The notes beneath the pieces are model-generated. The model worked only from the letters and a program-made list of their open reading frames with translations. It was not told where the DNA came from and ran no database searches. A stretch of DNA of 60,000 nucleotides from Polytrichum commune (lineage: Eukaryota; Streptophyta; Polytrichopsida; Polytrichales; Polytrichaceae): the NCBI GenBank assembly GCA_950295325.1, contig OX485807.1, forward strand, positions 17,643,666 to 17,703,665. The letters run 5' to 3'. Numbering within the stretch: position 1 is the stretch's first letter; each line of letters starts with the position of its first letter. Below are positions 46,781-59,405 of this stretch, piece by piece. Both the position numbers and the translations under genes were made by a program.

Positions 46781-47808
46781 CCATTTGCGTTCCCAAAAAT
46801 GTTCCCATAGAGTTCCCTATGGAGGGAACGCGGCCCACGGACATAGGGGCAGCATGTTGCCTTTTCGTCTGGCCTCCGGGCTTTTGTTTTGTATCCACCA
46901 TCCGCCCTTGAAGCTCCGGCCTTCCTTTCGCCATCGCCATCGCCGCTTCCCTCCCCTTCAATTCCCCTCACCCCACGCCTCAATTCCGTCTTTATTCTGC
47001 TCTTTTCCTGTTTTTCGAGCTCTCTCTTGCACTTTCTCCTCACAAATTGCTCTTTCTATCCACTGGGAACAGCTCTTTGCTTGCTTTCACTTAATTGCTT
47101 GCTTCCAAATTCGGTTGTCTGCTTGCATTCCACTTCTTCTTCTCGTCGTGGCCTTGGCTCGGTTACTTCCCACTGCTGCATGTGAGATCGATCCGCTTCT
47201 GCACACTTGACTCACCAAATTTGCAGTCGATGAGCTTGCGATTGGTCAATTGGGCATAATTAGTGGCACTGATTTCTTCTGCATTTTTATTTATTTCGAA
47301 TTTTTCTGGGTTTGTCTCCATCCGAGACTTGATGTTCTTGCTGCCACCGTCAAGTTGTGCAGACATTTCCGGTGTCCAGGTGTAATTAGATGTACTTGCT
47401 TGTTTCCACATTTTCGTTGCTCAAGCGCTGGTTAAACCTGTGATCTGTTTATTTGATGTGACGAGCGTTTGTACATATTTTCTTGAAGGGGCTCACTCGT
47501 TGTTGTACAGTTTGTTTGTAAATTCTGAAGACCTCATGTGTCTGTGATTCATTGCGTGGATTAAGTAACCTCCGCAGTTCGTGACTTCAATGCTTTGTCC
47601 CATTCTACACGTGTGCATGTTTGTTGCTTTACAACAGGGCTTATATTCTTTGATGCAATAAAACTATAAGTAGGGCGGGCAGGCAGGGAGGCAGGCACGC
47701 AGGCAGGCCAGGGCATCTTCTTCATCAGCTTGTCTGGTGCCGAACTAGGGACGGTTAACTTAGTTTGAGGTTGACAAGGATTGTCAGTTTTCCTCATTAT
47801 TAGCAATC
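46781..47808 (+). promoter_or_regulatory. Promoter and 5' leader region of the HNH gene
   Basis: GC- and CT-rich sequence from about 46800 to 47200 contrasts with the AT-rich DNA before it, as at the importin gene. The first coding ATG I support is 47809. An untranslated exon and intron may lie here; I cannot place them. Confidence 0.4.
47668..47714. repeat. (GGCA)n-like microsatellite in the HNH gene leader
   Basis: Imperfect GGCAGG/GGCAC units, about 45 bp, shortly before the HNH start codon. Confidence 0.7.
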
Positions 47809-50657
47809 ATGAGTCTCATCAAGACTCATATATTCTTGGCACAAAGCAATTGCATGCATCTCATGTTAGAGAGGGAGTTTTTTCAAGGGCACAACAACAA
47901 CAAGGGTCTGCAATCCGCTGTTTTGAGGAACCATCGTCGCAACAATGGAGAAACATTGAAGCGGCATTCAAAGACGAGCATGGTGATGGAAGGCAGTGAA
48001 ACAAAGGTGAAAAAAGGCGCCAAGAAAAAGGGCGGGGAGGTGCAACAGAAAGGGAAGAGAAAGTCTGATGGCGCTAAAGCCACTTCTGGAGGAAAGTCTT
48101 CCTTAGCCCCTGCTGATTTCTGTGGAGTGGAGGAAGAGCTGGACGAGGTGGATGAGGATGATGAGCTCGGTTACTTAAGAGGTCTCGTCCTCGACCTCTC
48201 CTACAGGTATCTACCAGTGTTGGATTGAAATCACATTTTTGGATACCATTCGGGTCTACATTATGAAGATCTTACATATTTATGATCCCTTTCAGGTCTA
48301 TATGTATCAAACAAATGTGAAATCCATGTGAGGGTATATGTATTGGAGGATATTTTTGTTTTTGATTCTTTAATCTCTAGGGATTGGATAGTCGGCCACT
48401 GGCCAATTTCAATGGCGAGTCTATGAGGTGCGGTAAGCAACAATGGATTGTGCGTTGGGGTGGTGACAAGGGTTGCTTCAAGTGCGTTTCGCATTCCTAG
48501 TTGAGAAAGTGCTTGAGATGAAGGTGGTATAGCTTCTTGCCCGTGAGGTGGAGAGGGTTTCATTCTTGAGCTAGAAAGGCTTGCTTAAGAGGATCAAATG
48601 TGATTTTTGGTGGTGTTGGGATTTCCTGGGTTTCCATAGTGGTAGACCCCATGGTGCCTTCCAAATGGAGTTCTACGTTCTGTAGGTGAGTGTCTTGTTT
48701 TTAGTGTCCTCCAAAAAGTAAACACCATTTCATTCAAAGTGCAATTCAATGTGAGGTCTGCCATGTCTGTTCACTACCTGGAAGCATGCACGACTTGAGG
48801 AACAATATTTGAAGTGGTCGATGCCAGCCTGCTGTACATTTGCTTTGGGTGTTGGTTCAGACCTAGTGAATGGGCCTTATGATTGGATGGTCCAGACCAA
48901 TCAATGTGGTGAGCTGGAAGCGAGCACTGTGTCTAGAGATTTTGGAGAAGGTGAGCAATCTGGGCCACCTGAGGTGTGCTGTATCTATTAGATAGAAACT
49001 ACTTCTCTTGCATTGCCTTTGTTCACTAGGGATTCCCTTAGGTTTTGAACATTTTGTCACTGGACGGTCTCTCTTCTTTTGTTTATCTTAGGATGGAAAT
49101 AAGCTGTTTCTGTATTGCAGGCAGATGTACTTGAATACTATGATCAAGCCGTTCAAGCAACCAACAGAGCATATTTTATTCCTGCTGTCTTAAGGGTATG
49201 CTGATCCCTTTTTTGATATGCATCTTTCCTACATACTCTGTTTCCAAATTGAGAGTTAGCCAAAGACCTTGGGTTATAATTTCCTCCAAGAGCGTAGTAG
49301 GGCGTCTTCAGCATTCAGCTTCACTCAGGAGGTGTGTGGTTGCAGGTGAGCAGTTTTGTTCATGCGCCAAAAAGCAAGAAAGTTAGGCTCCACCTCAACC
49401 GAAACAACATCTTTATGAGAGACAGATTTAGATGCCAGTAAGTGCACCTGGTTTGTGAATTACTTCCCTCTATTGAGGGTATTGGGATGTTCTGTGTAAC
49501 TGTAATATCTAACAATTAAGGACTATCAAGAACTTTCTATAACCTCCAATGCTGTAGAACCTTGGACAACATCTTGGGTTTAGATGTCTGGAATAAACCA
49601 AAAATCGCTATTTTTCTCCAACATATAGAAGAGATGAGTTCTGGTAGCTATGAGATCTGGTAAGAAATTTGATGCTTTTGACCAATTCTGGGTGGCAATC
49701 CGTTTGGTCATACTGTGTGACAGATATTGCAACACAAGGGATAACTTGACTATTGATCATGTGGTTGCTGCCTCCCGCGGGGGTGGTTGGGAATGGGATA
49801 ACCTGGTGAAGTTCCTATCCATGTCCTGGCTGTCCCAAGTTCGTTAGTTGAACAACCTTTTGTTTGTTTTTATGATTGTCCTCCTTGCGAGATTTTCAAT
49901 TTCTGAATATCTCTACAAGGAACGGATGTAACCCAGAAGTGCATGTTCAGCTTCTGTTGAGTGTCCTCTTTCTGGAGTAGATAATTGTCTTTCTGCATAT
50001 GGTCCACTTAATATGGAGACATTCATGCCTTACAGTCTGGTTCAATACTGCGAGTCATCGTAGTAAATCAATCTCTGAGTTTTCTCTTAGTTTTCCACAT
50101 GCCTCTGGTTCTTTTTCCTGTGGTTGACAAACTACAGTCTCTTCTTACTGTGTCTGAAGCTCAAGTCACCACACCTATTATTATGCCTTGTAAGCTTTTG
50201 ATGCTTCCATGTAACAGCAATAAAATACAGACCTGTTTCACTCTATTCTTGACAAAAACATGGGGCTTTGCAGGTTACTGCCTGCTCAACTTGTAACGTA
50301 AAAAAAGGAGATAAAAGCTTGGAGGAATGTCGAATGAAGCTTATAAAAATGCCTCGGGTAAGTCAGATCCCCACATCCTCAAGTTACTATTGTTACCTGG
50401 GTATAAAATTTCTGGGCTAGCTTCGAGAGGAGGGATCTAAACGAATACAGTTTTTATTTTTATTGAAGATATTGTGGTCATGCCTCTTGTCAACTGTTGA
50501 TATTGCTCTACTCACAAATTTTTCGAATCAGGAACCTAAGGAGTTGGATAGTATTGACCTGCCACCAAATTACAGGACGTATAGAGTTCTGACCCGCAAC
50601 AAAGGGACACCCACAGAATGGCTCGACTATCTGCCCAACCGGCCTCCGCTATTCTGA
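47809..50657 (+). CDS. Plant-type HNH endonuclease domain protein
   Basis: Seven exons join in phase to about 303 residues: 47809-48206, 48896-48950, 49121-49195, 49346-49437, 49724-49805, 50274-50357, 50532-50657. The basic Lys-rich N-terminus could be an organelle or nuclear targeting region. The core begins LVLDLSYR, continues PINVVSWKRALCLEILEK (a 55-bp exon easily missed) and ADVLEYYDQAV, then the HNH: RFRCQYC, LTIDHVVAASRGG, WDNLV and CSTC. Two CxxC pairs would bind zinc and DH gives the catalytic His. It ends EWLDYLPNRPPLF, as in plant relatives. The family is widespread in plants and cyanobacteria; the substrate is not established. The start at 47809 is the first ATG in frame; a later one at 47980 is possible. 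No defects seen. Confidence 0.92.
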
Positions 50658-51900
50658 TTGCTGTAGATACTTGTAAATTGCGCTCAATGGCACTATCCAA
50701 GTGCTATCATTTTGTATCAAATGACCACGTTAATATGTTGTATCAATGTAACAGGATAGAGGGGAACTCAGATGAGTGACATCCTCTTTCAAACAGCTTG
50801 ACACCCGGCTGTAGACATTCTTGTACAAAACATTCTTGACCTTCAATTTCCACCTAGGAGGTGTATATTGCTGCCATCCGATGAATGGGAAATTCACCTA
50901 TGCGAGTTAATTCAAATTTTTATCCAATGTTGTTGAAGTCATGAAAGCAGTCTTGAAACACTATCTAAATTATTTGTAGATAGCACTAGGTATTGGCTTT
51001 TTAAAATTTTCTTTGTTAAGAACTTATCATTATGGTGGTGCTGGTCTCCCCTAAAAGTGTAAACCTATATGTTGTATCCATCAGATCATGGAAGTTATAT
51101 GCCTTGGTTATGAGTATGCCTTGATATGCAAGTCATGTGTGAAATGCATGTATCAATGGATGTATCAAACTTCACATCAACATGACATGTACTCGGCAGG
51201 TACACAGCCTGACATCACCAACTTGGCTTCAAACATTTCTCACACTACCTATGCATGCGCTATCATGTCCAAGAATTCAACATCTTCAAATAATCCCTAA
51301 AGTGTTGAAAATGGAGAAAGATGCCCTTGTGCCCAAACTTGTGGAATGTTTTTAATGGAGGTGCTCACTACTGAAGTCACCTATGTCTCGAGCAAACAAA
51401 AACATGGGATAAAGGACTTGCTCCATTGTTGATTGTGGTACATAGATCCAGGCACTTTTATTATTGCATCAAGTTTTGTCTCTTGTCACATGAGCTCACT
51501 TGCCACGATCATAAACTGAAATTGGAGCACCTACCTGCCTACCTAAGTCATTAATATTTCTAGTATGTTCTTAGGCTGGTTTGTGCAAGAAGAATTCTTT
51601 GCGTTGATGCTGGATCCCTCTTTTAAAAGGACTAGTGTTACTTGGATTCTTTTTCTCTCTGCTCCAACTTCTTGTAAGATAAGAAGCACACAATTGGTGC
51701 AAGACTAACAGCAAATCCAAATTGTGCTCATAGCCATTTGCCTCATAATTTTTGGAGCTCATATGAATATCTTATTCATTTTCAACATGAAGATTCTCAA
51801 GCTCATGTAGTGGTCCATATAGGTCCCCCTAAATGTGTTGATTATTGAGCCTACAATGGTTAGCATGTAGAAGAAGAAGAAGAAGCTATGGGCGTAGATT
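50658..51900. other. 3' flank of the HNH gene and intergenic DNA
   Basis: Likely contains the 3' untranslated region in the first few hundred bases. No coding region is supported. A (GAA)n run lies at about 51870-51886. Confidence 0.4.
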
Positions 51901-51923
51901 TGCTTTCTACACCACAATAGGGT

Positions 51924-54069
51924 TTGTTTAACCCTCACCATAGTAACACAAATTTTCTACACCATAGTATCCTACATCCACATCAATGTTATTACACACT
52001 ATCTGTCCTCAATCCATCAATACACAAACCGGATCTACATGTCCTCCTCTTCCTAACCTTAATGTTGCGACAACCAAAACTTTCTCCAAAGATGCTCCAC
52101 CAAACTACACCACCAAGTTTGCCACCAATCTCCATGATGCCAAGTGCAAACCCCATAATTTCATCAAAACTCCACTACCAACCATCAACAAGAATTTAAA
52201 CCAGTTTGTTTCCTCTCAAACCGTAAAGAAGTTCCCAAAGCTATGCAACCATACTCCTCACACTCATTATGAGGTCCATTGCCCTTGGCCGCTCCTATAC
52301 CCAACCCTAATTCAAGAACATATCCAAATCATCAAAGTGGTCCCACATTGAACTCCAAAAAGAAGTCCACCTCTTACAACTACAACTTACACAAGCTACC
52401 ACCAAGATTAGTAACACCGACCCATACACAACAAAAAAATCCCACATTTCAAAAAAACAATCACAACAACTACATTAGAATGTAGCAAAACGCCAACTAA
52501 AACAAACAAAACCAACCCCAAAACTAAACACACCAACCTCATCACTCCTACCAAAAAAACCCATCACACCTTGTCAAGACACCATTCTCCACCCTGAACT
52601 CGCAAACCACCTCACAATATAGCAAGGCATCCCCCACAATTGAAAACAACCAAACAAAAAACTACAAATTGGTGCAAACACTACATTAATCCCTATTTGG
52701 CACCAAAACTGCCATCCAATTGATACAAATCATCATTCCTTCCACCCACACACCGCCACCCTCAATCACATACAAATACCAACAAACCTAGTAACCAAAA
52801 CACCATCATCAACGATTAGGATTAGGATAGAGATGTACACTTGCCACTCCCGGCTTCACCATCACCGCAAACACTAGGGATTTCTCCGCTCAATACAACC
52901 TCAACCACAACATGTTGGACAACTTGTTGGACGACCCCTATCCTTGCAAACTTGCATCAAACTACCGAAACCCTCCTTGAAGGCCCTTCCCGCCCGAATT
53001 AACTCCCACTATTGAAGTCTCACAACCAATAGCAAATTGATAATTATCCATCAGGCCCCTCACAACCACGACCTCGAAACAACCTGAACATCAACCCACC
53101 TCGCAACCATCCCTAGACATGTATTAGCAACCCCAATAAGAAGTGCACCAAAAGATTTGCACTTGCAGCCACCATCACTAGAAGAGACCCCGCAATAGAA
53201 AATGGCCAACGAAGGCACGATCAACAAAACTTATGAAATAAAAGTGGAGAGTGGCCATGTCAAGGAAGCAAAGCCCCTACAACCCAGAGCAACCATCAAC
53301 AACACAACGTCGAACACACAAAAATAATAAGTGGGCATTGCTAGCCTGATCCCACACCAAGATGAGGACATTGACATGCAATGGAGGCCGTCACACCCAA
53401 ACATAGTTGTAGCTTGTTACAACTATCCACTTCTCAAGAATGTCCGGTGGGAAATCAACTTCAAGCTGCCAACAAGGAGAGAAAATCCATCCATTTGGTA
53501 GAAAATAAGTTGGTCACAAAGGTGTGAAACCTTCGACTCCACATCAAAGGTGATACACTATGCGACCACACCGCACATAGCATCTTCAACACACTAGTAC
53601 ACAAAAGCTACTACAAAGGCCAACAACTTGAGTTCTTGACCTTGACAAAACCGGAAGTATCGAAGAACAACGTTTTTCTTACTTTAATCTCGAGGAAGCA
53701 AGAGACTTGATCTTACAACACAACCTACTCAACAACCACGAGAAACTCAAGGTTATTATAATACATAACTAGGACACCAACAATTTGTCCGAGCTACACA
53801 TTAGCACAACCCTAGTTGTCAACAACCTCCCCCAAAAGGAGTCCCAATCTTCCATAGTGAGTACCATCAAGAAGCTATTTAGCAAAGACAACATTGTTGG
53901 AATAAGCTTTAGACACAACCCCAAGCACAAGGAGGGTGGACATGCTGGATGGTGCCACATACAATGTCTCAACGTCTTAGTCTACACCAAGTGGCGAAAC
54001 AAATCTCCCTACATCCCTGGAAGGCGTATTGACTTCATACCTTACCGCGGAAGCATTGATAGTTTGTAA
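51924..54069 (+). pseudogene. LINE ORF1-like remnant
   Basis: A plus strand very rich in A and C, as in the LINE at 1.16-5.4 kb. The best-preserved part, to 54069, encodes TLVVNNLPQKESQSSIVSTI, LFSKDNIVGISF, GGHAGWCHIQCLN, VYTKWRNK and GRRIDFIPYRGSID. The order of a strand, helix, GISF strand, GWCHIQ strand and terminal basic stretch looks like an RRM-type nucleic-acid-binding domain of a LINE ORF1 protein, which coats the element RNA. The frame continues upstream past a TAG at about 53770. The 5' part is Pro/Thr-rich and full of frameshifts. Assignment to the same family as the 57-58 kb fragment is inference from base composition and position. Confidence 0.5.
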
Positions 54070-54202
54070 CCAGGTCAAACCAAACGCCCATCCACTTAGC
54101 CCAAGCCCCAACTTACGAGGTGAATGCACAAAAAATTCAAGCAATGGATAACTCCGCACTCACCAACTATCAATCACCGAGAAAAACTTCAACAACACAA
54201 TG

Positions 54203-54862
54203 CAAGCTTGGGAGACGTTGGATGGAAAACTTGCCTGATAATCATTCTTGTGATAGGTCGATTGGATATTTAGCATCTCTCACTGCTATATTGGTGATCA
54301 TGTCATTGGGATCTTGAGAGTCAATTAGGATTGGATCTATAGGCCCATCGGCAGTGTGTCCTTCATCCACACCAATGTGTAATACATTGTCGTGCAGGTC
54401 TACACAAATAGTGCCAACTGTGGGTTGTGTGGACCGTAGGTCGAGATGAACTAGATGAAGAGATGGCTTGGCAAAACACTATGACAATGGAGTTCCACGG
54501 TTGATGCCGTGTTTGGTACTTGCTTCACGGAAAATGGCGTTGTCCTCGACATCGGGGTACAACATTTTGAAGACCTTCATGGTGTGTTTGCATATCATGC
54601 CCTATTGTGCAACGGGGCAATCACATTGGACCTACTCGGAGTCCGGAGAATGAATGGTCCAAACCTTAGGCCGGTTGTTAATGGATCCAACATAAGCAAC
54701 ATCTTCGTTCGTGCAAATGAGGACGTTCGTATAAGATATGACATTAGCCCTAATGATCGTTGTTACAACTATATCTTTCTATTTTGTGTTGCGTATGAAT
54801 CCAAACGCCTTGCACTGCACACCATATCAATAGTGTGTAACAACATCTCCCATTAGGTGATA
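54203..54862. other. Unrecognised sequence breaking the LINE remnant
   Basis: The A/C-rich composition of the LINE stops near 54200. A plus frame at 54509-54856 has no family I recognise. It may be part of the Mutator-like element represented just downstream. Confidence 0.3.
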
Positions 54863-54864
54863 GA

Positions 54865-55420
54865 TTAGCAATCCATACGCCTTCCCACAAACCTCCCGTT
54901 TGAAGAATTGAGAATATTTTTCAAATTGGAGTGATATGATTCAGTGTTTGTGTTTTTGCCAACATGCGGAATGCGTCGCACTCCAACACACCACATTGTT
55001 GTTTTGGATCTCCAAGAGTCATTCATGTACTTCATGAATGCTAGAGCCCGTAGTCTGGTGTTCATTATTATATCAAGTTGTCGGACAAGCCAATCGATTA
55101 GGTCTATGTCAACCTTGCACCCTCTACCGTACATTATGTCTCCAAGCATTTAAAGGACAGTTGCCCTCTTAGCAACCGCAAATATCTTCTTAACTGCGTT
55201 CTCAACCCAATAATTCCGGACATGCCATAGACACAAGAAAATCCTGGCCTCTGGCCATATGATGATGTGCAAGAAGAACACCAATTGAAAGCATAAGATT
55301 GGTAAAAGAGAAATGAAAGACTGATATGGGACGACGAATATCAAAGAAAGGGATGCAAGACCATGAATACCACAAAATGTTGATTTATGCCTAGGCATTG
55401 TCGACAATGATTGAAGAAGA
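54865..55420 (-). pseudogene. Mutator-like (MULE) transposase fragment
   Basis: The minus strand encodes WPEARIFLCLWHVRNYWVEN, then a TAA at 55150-55152, then in the same frame LGDIMYG and VGVRRIPHVGKNTNTESYHS, NLKNILNSSNG and RFVGRRMD. The CLWHVR motif and the IPH...NTN..ESYH.NLK motif are typical of the C-terminal half of MULE transposases found in plants. Upstream minus-strand sequence to about 55600 is probably the same gene in poor condition. No element ends were identified. Confidence 0.55.
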
Positions 55421-55599
55421 AGTCCAATCTCCCTTGAGTGTGTGAACTATATGGTGAAGTGCCTGAAAAACATGATGCAAATTTTGTTTGCAAGTGCGGG
55501 ATATGACAAAGAAGGTATTTGTAGTACAAATTGCGTTGAAAGAAATATGAATGATATTTGAATATCATCAAGACTAACACAACATTCGGATGAAGGACA

Positions 55600-56700
55600 T
55601 TATGGAATGTTATAGGTACCCTGCTTTAATTATGTGTGTTTACAGAGGTGAATGTGAAATGCTCTAAAGCCCAAGTTCCAGTCCAATAATGAACCAACAA
55701 AAAAACCTGAAGGACATGGATTATCATGACAATTCAATATTGAGAATGACAAACCTCACAACCATAGACGCATTGTTTGCACATGGGAATCTCAATGAAT
55801 TGGGCAAGTTAACCCTTATGATTTCTTTGGTGTATTTGCAGGGATAAAGAGGGTGGTGTTGCTCACCCTAAATGAAATCGTGAAGTCTATGCCAATTAAT
55901 CATAGTGAATCTTGACATCTTGTATTTTCCCTTTCATGCGTCATGTGATTCGTCCATACCAAGTCCTAGAAGCAAAATTCATCAATAAGGGGGTTTTCGA
56001 CTCTCTCTCTCTCTCTCTCTCTCATTTCCATGATGAAGTCACCCTGCTTGGCCTGATCTGCAACAAAGTCAGTTTGGTGGAGGTCATCGTCCAAGTGCCA
56101 TAGTGAGTGAAGTTCGCCATGTGCCATTGGACAAGGATGATCACTTACAAGGTCGTGCCTTTGGGCATCCACTAGATGACATGTTTAGATGAAAATTGAA
56201 ACTGCTGATGGATCCTAAACCCTAAACTATGTGAATATGAATCCTTAAAGCACTTGTTGTGTCGGCAATCTATGTGTGTATGAGCAAACCCCAAACTCAA
56301 CAAGTTTGTGGTGGCTGAGAGTTGGGTGTGATTTGGAGAGTTGTGCAAGCATCAAAATGCTAAACATGCATCTGGAGAGAATTGATCAAACATCAAAATG
56401 ACAGTGAATGTGGTTTTCTCTAAGAGACCATACTATCAATCTACATACCATATCACGCACAACACATACTCGGGGTAATAATCCAAAAAAACATCAAATA
56501 CAACGTTGGCTCATATGAACTAGATCTTAGATCCAGAAAAACTGGCATGACGTGATCTGAATGACATGAGTTGCATTACATGTTTTGAAGTACATGATTT
56601 GAATTCCAATATGCATGACACATAACTAAGGAAAATACCACTCTGTATGTTGTAGGTGCTGCTATCTTTCCATCGTCCACCTGGACAGAGATGGACGAAA
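55600..56700. other. Intergenic, nothing recognised
   Basis: AT-rich, short frames only, apart from the CT microsatellite at about 56001-56024. Confidence 0.4.
56001..56024. repeat. (CT)n microsatellite
   Basis: Twelve uninterrupted CT units. Confidence 0.9.
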
Positions 56701-56979
56701 ATGCGCTAGATGATTACAGCTGATGTCACCAATTGGGTAGGGTCTTTCTTCACGGCCGGGCAAATTCTAACATGTCAGGGTCCCCTAGAAAAGCTCGTAG
56801 TGGGTAGCATATCCTCTGCCCCCTACAACACTCCTCCCCACTTGCACCACTTACCCCACCACACCCACCCCCATACAAATAGAATTTACGTCAAAATCCC
56901 CAAAGCATGGCACACAACCCAAAACCCCCCTTCCCACTAATCGCAACATCAATCCACCCCTTACACTTCCCTTCCGCCT

Positions 56980-58276
56980 AATCCTACTATATAGATGGCT
57001 TATTCACACCGTTGGATCTTCGGAATTGGCCCTAAAAAAGCAATTCAAGTCTGTGATCAATCAGGTCTCAATGATAACATTAACAATATCGTAGGAGTTG
57101 GAGTTTTCAATGGACCACTACAAGTAAATATCGGTGCTCGCCTACCCGGATACCCTAATATTCTCAGAGCATAATTATACACACTCTTGATTGCCATAGA
57201 TCACACCACAATGCCCAACGGATACATTCACATCCATAGACAACCTCAACAACATATATCTTCTCCTCGACCACATAAGAAACCCATCCTCCCAATACAA
57301 CCACCCATACTAAATTCTCATAACCCGAATAGTAAATACATGAAAAACCTTCCACCACAATATTACCATCCGCAAAGTCAAAGCCCACACAAACGTCATT
57401 GGAAACGATGAGGTTGATAAATTGGCCAAACAAGGAGGAGAACAACCCCGCATTGCAAAAACCCCTTTCCACCTCATCAACCATCAGACACCGTATTGGA
57501 CATCTATGCCTCCGACATCCACACAACATGACAGCTCAGTCCGCAACCTCAAAAACTACATAGAGAAAGAGTATGTAAGCATACTCATCTCCCATGCAAA
57601 AAATACGATACCCTATATAAACAAATGACTCTCCAACATATACATACACATAATATGGTCAAATCTATTATGGGATTCCCCCTGGATTACTGATGCACAA
57701 ATAACGCAAACCCTCAAATTTAGATATGTAAGATGATTAAGGAACTATTGAAGAAAACACATCCTCAAACAAGACATATACCCAACATGAAACCTATGCC
57801 CATCACACCAAAATGACACATGCCTCAACCTACTATAATGTTGCACTAATAAACACACAAATAATCTAAGGACAAACCAACATAATAAAAGCAGTACACA
57901 CACAAGCGAACACACTACTAGCCCACCCCACAACCCGTTGCTTTACTTTAATCAACGCCGGTAAATAAGACCACACACTTGACAACACCATACCCTCATG
58001 GCTACTTTCATGCACATGCTATCTACCAATATGTAAATGCCCAACTCGACTTAGACCCGATATATTATACATCTTAAGAGCCCCACCTACACATAAACCA
58101 CCCTTCACACCCAACCCAAACCTCAAAGTACAAATAGCTGAATTCACTTCCTGTAATGATAGATTCCTTGTAAAAGTCACTAACCGAAAACTTGATAAAT
58201 ACACCATTCTCCACCCAATCCTATCCCGACTAGGATGGATTGTACTACCACCCATTATAATCACGACATGATTAAG
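56980..58276 (+). pseudogene. Second LINE copy: RNase H and REL-like remnants
   Basis: Heavily frameshifted relative of the 1.16-5.4 kb LINE. RNase H pieces are IVGVGVFNGPL and ILRA followed by a stop where the catalytic Glu should be (near 57172), then FTSIDNLNNIYLL in another frame and KAHTNVIGNDEVDKLAKQGG (near 57380-57440). Near 58000 follow the PSWLLSCTC-like segment and LRPDIL, then VQIAEFTSCNDRF, KLDKY and RLGWIVLPPI, matching the C-terminal domain of the first copy. Conservation of this segment in a diverged copy is the main argument that it is a real domain. Confidence 0.75.
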
Positions 58277-58659
58277 GGGCACTATACATACAACAATTGT
58301 TTGAACTCCTCCAAGACCTACAAACCCCCAACTCCAAAATCCATAAACTAATGGAATCCTTCTCCCAAATTGCTATAAGATTCTTAACACACATAACCCT
58401 AAACAAAAGGAATTTTGAAAAGAAACAAGCCCCGGTCCCACTTGACTAAACACACTTACTAACACTAAAACCCAAAACTAACATAGAACAAATAACCCTA
58501 ACACTAACCACACCATCCACCTACGAAAACATGCACTAAGCCGCCCCCACTCTCATGCTCACGCGGACATGAGAGGGAAGCGGTGAACGGACATCACATG
58601 CCAAGGTAAAAGACTCTAACATTCCTTTTTCATTTTCTTAATGGACGGCATCGAGAGAT

Positions 58660-59405
58660 GGAAGAACTGGTAAGGGCCAGTGTTCAGGGAGGATTTTGAG
58701 CCTAACCGGTCGAGATCCTAGTGTCTCCAAGTCCAACCAGTTACGTGTTGACATCTTCCAAGTTTCCTTCATTAGTTTGAAGTATATTCTCTAAATTCCT
58801 CTAAAATGATCGGTAAATTTCCTGAAGTCTTGAACTTTGACTGGTTTTTTCTCAGACTTTGGGCCACTTCACACACGAGACTGAGTGCCCGTGACCGTTA
58901 CTCTTCAAGCACTCTCATTGGTGGGAAAACACGGAGCCGGTCCAAGTTCGCTTCACACTACGCTTGAGGGACCAACGGAGTATGTGAACGCAAGATGGAT
59001 GTAAAGTCTACATGGATTTCTATGTGGCATTGAATGGATCATGTTTCATGGTCACTTGGACAATTTTCAAAAACTACCTCTTGGAGGTAGGCCTAACACA
59101 AAACCGGGAGACCATGGTACTCCGATCGCACACAACCGTTGGTTTATTCTATTTTATCATGTGTGAGGACCCGCATGAGTAAAAATTCATTGAAATAGGA
59201 TTTGGTTGAGGGCTCGGTCACGTATGACTTCACACTACACTTGAGGGTCGGTGACCACGCTACGTGATTTTGGAGGTGTGTTGGGACGGCCTTTGGACAC
59301 TTTCTTTTGGGCTCTCACGGTTTCATGGTCACGGCTCTCGGCTCGTGTGTGAAGTGGCCTTCAGCCGGTTCATCTGTAACAAGCAGCCGGTTCTCCCTGT
59401 TCATT
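58660..59405 (-). mobile_element. hAT-like MITE, family B, copy 3, split by a family A MITE
   Basis: 58660-58860 is, on the minus strand, the right-hand part of family B (AGATGTCAACACGTAAC, CACTAGGATCTCGACCGG). 59360-59405 holds the left part (GGGAGAACCGG and GTTACAGATGAACCGG). The family A MITE at 58861-59359 separates the two parts. Confidence 0.75.
58861..59359 (+). mobile_element. Harbinger-like MITE, family A, copy 3
   Basis: About 499 bp, starts GGGCCACTTCACACACGAG and ends GTGTGTGAAGTGGCC. Flanks TTT and TTC are imperfect. It interrupts a family B MITE, so it inserted after that element. Confidence 0.8.

Noticed and set aside
47245-47435. First exon of the HNH gene upstream of 47809
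   Set aside because: No conserved sequence is expected there and no splice linkage could be supported from sequence alone.
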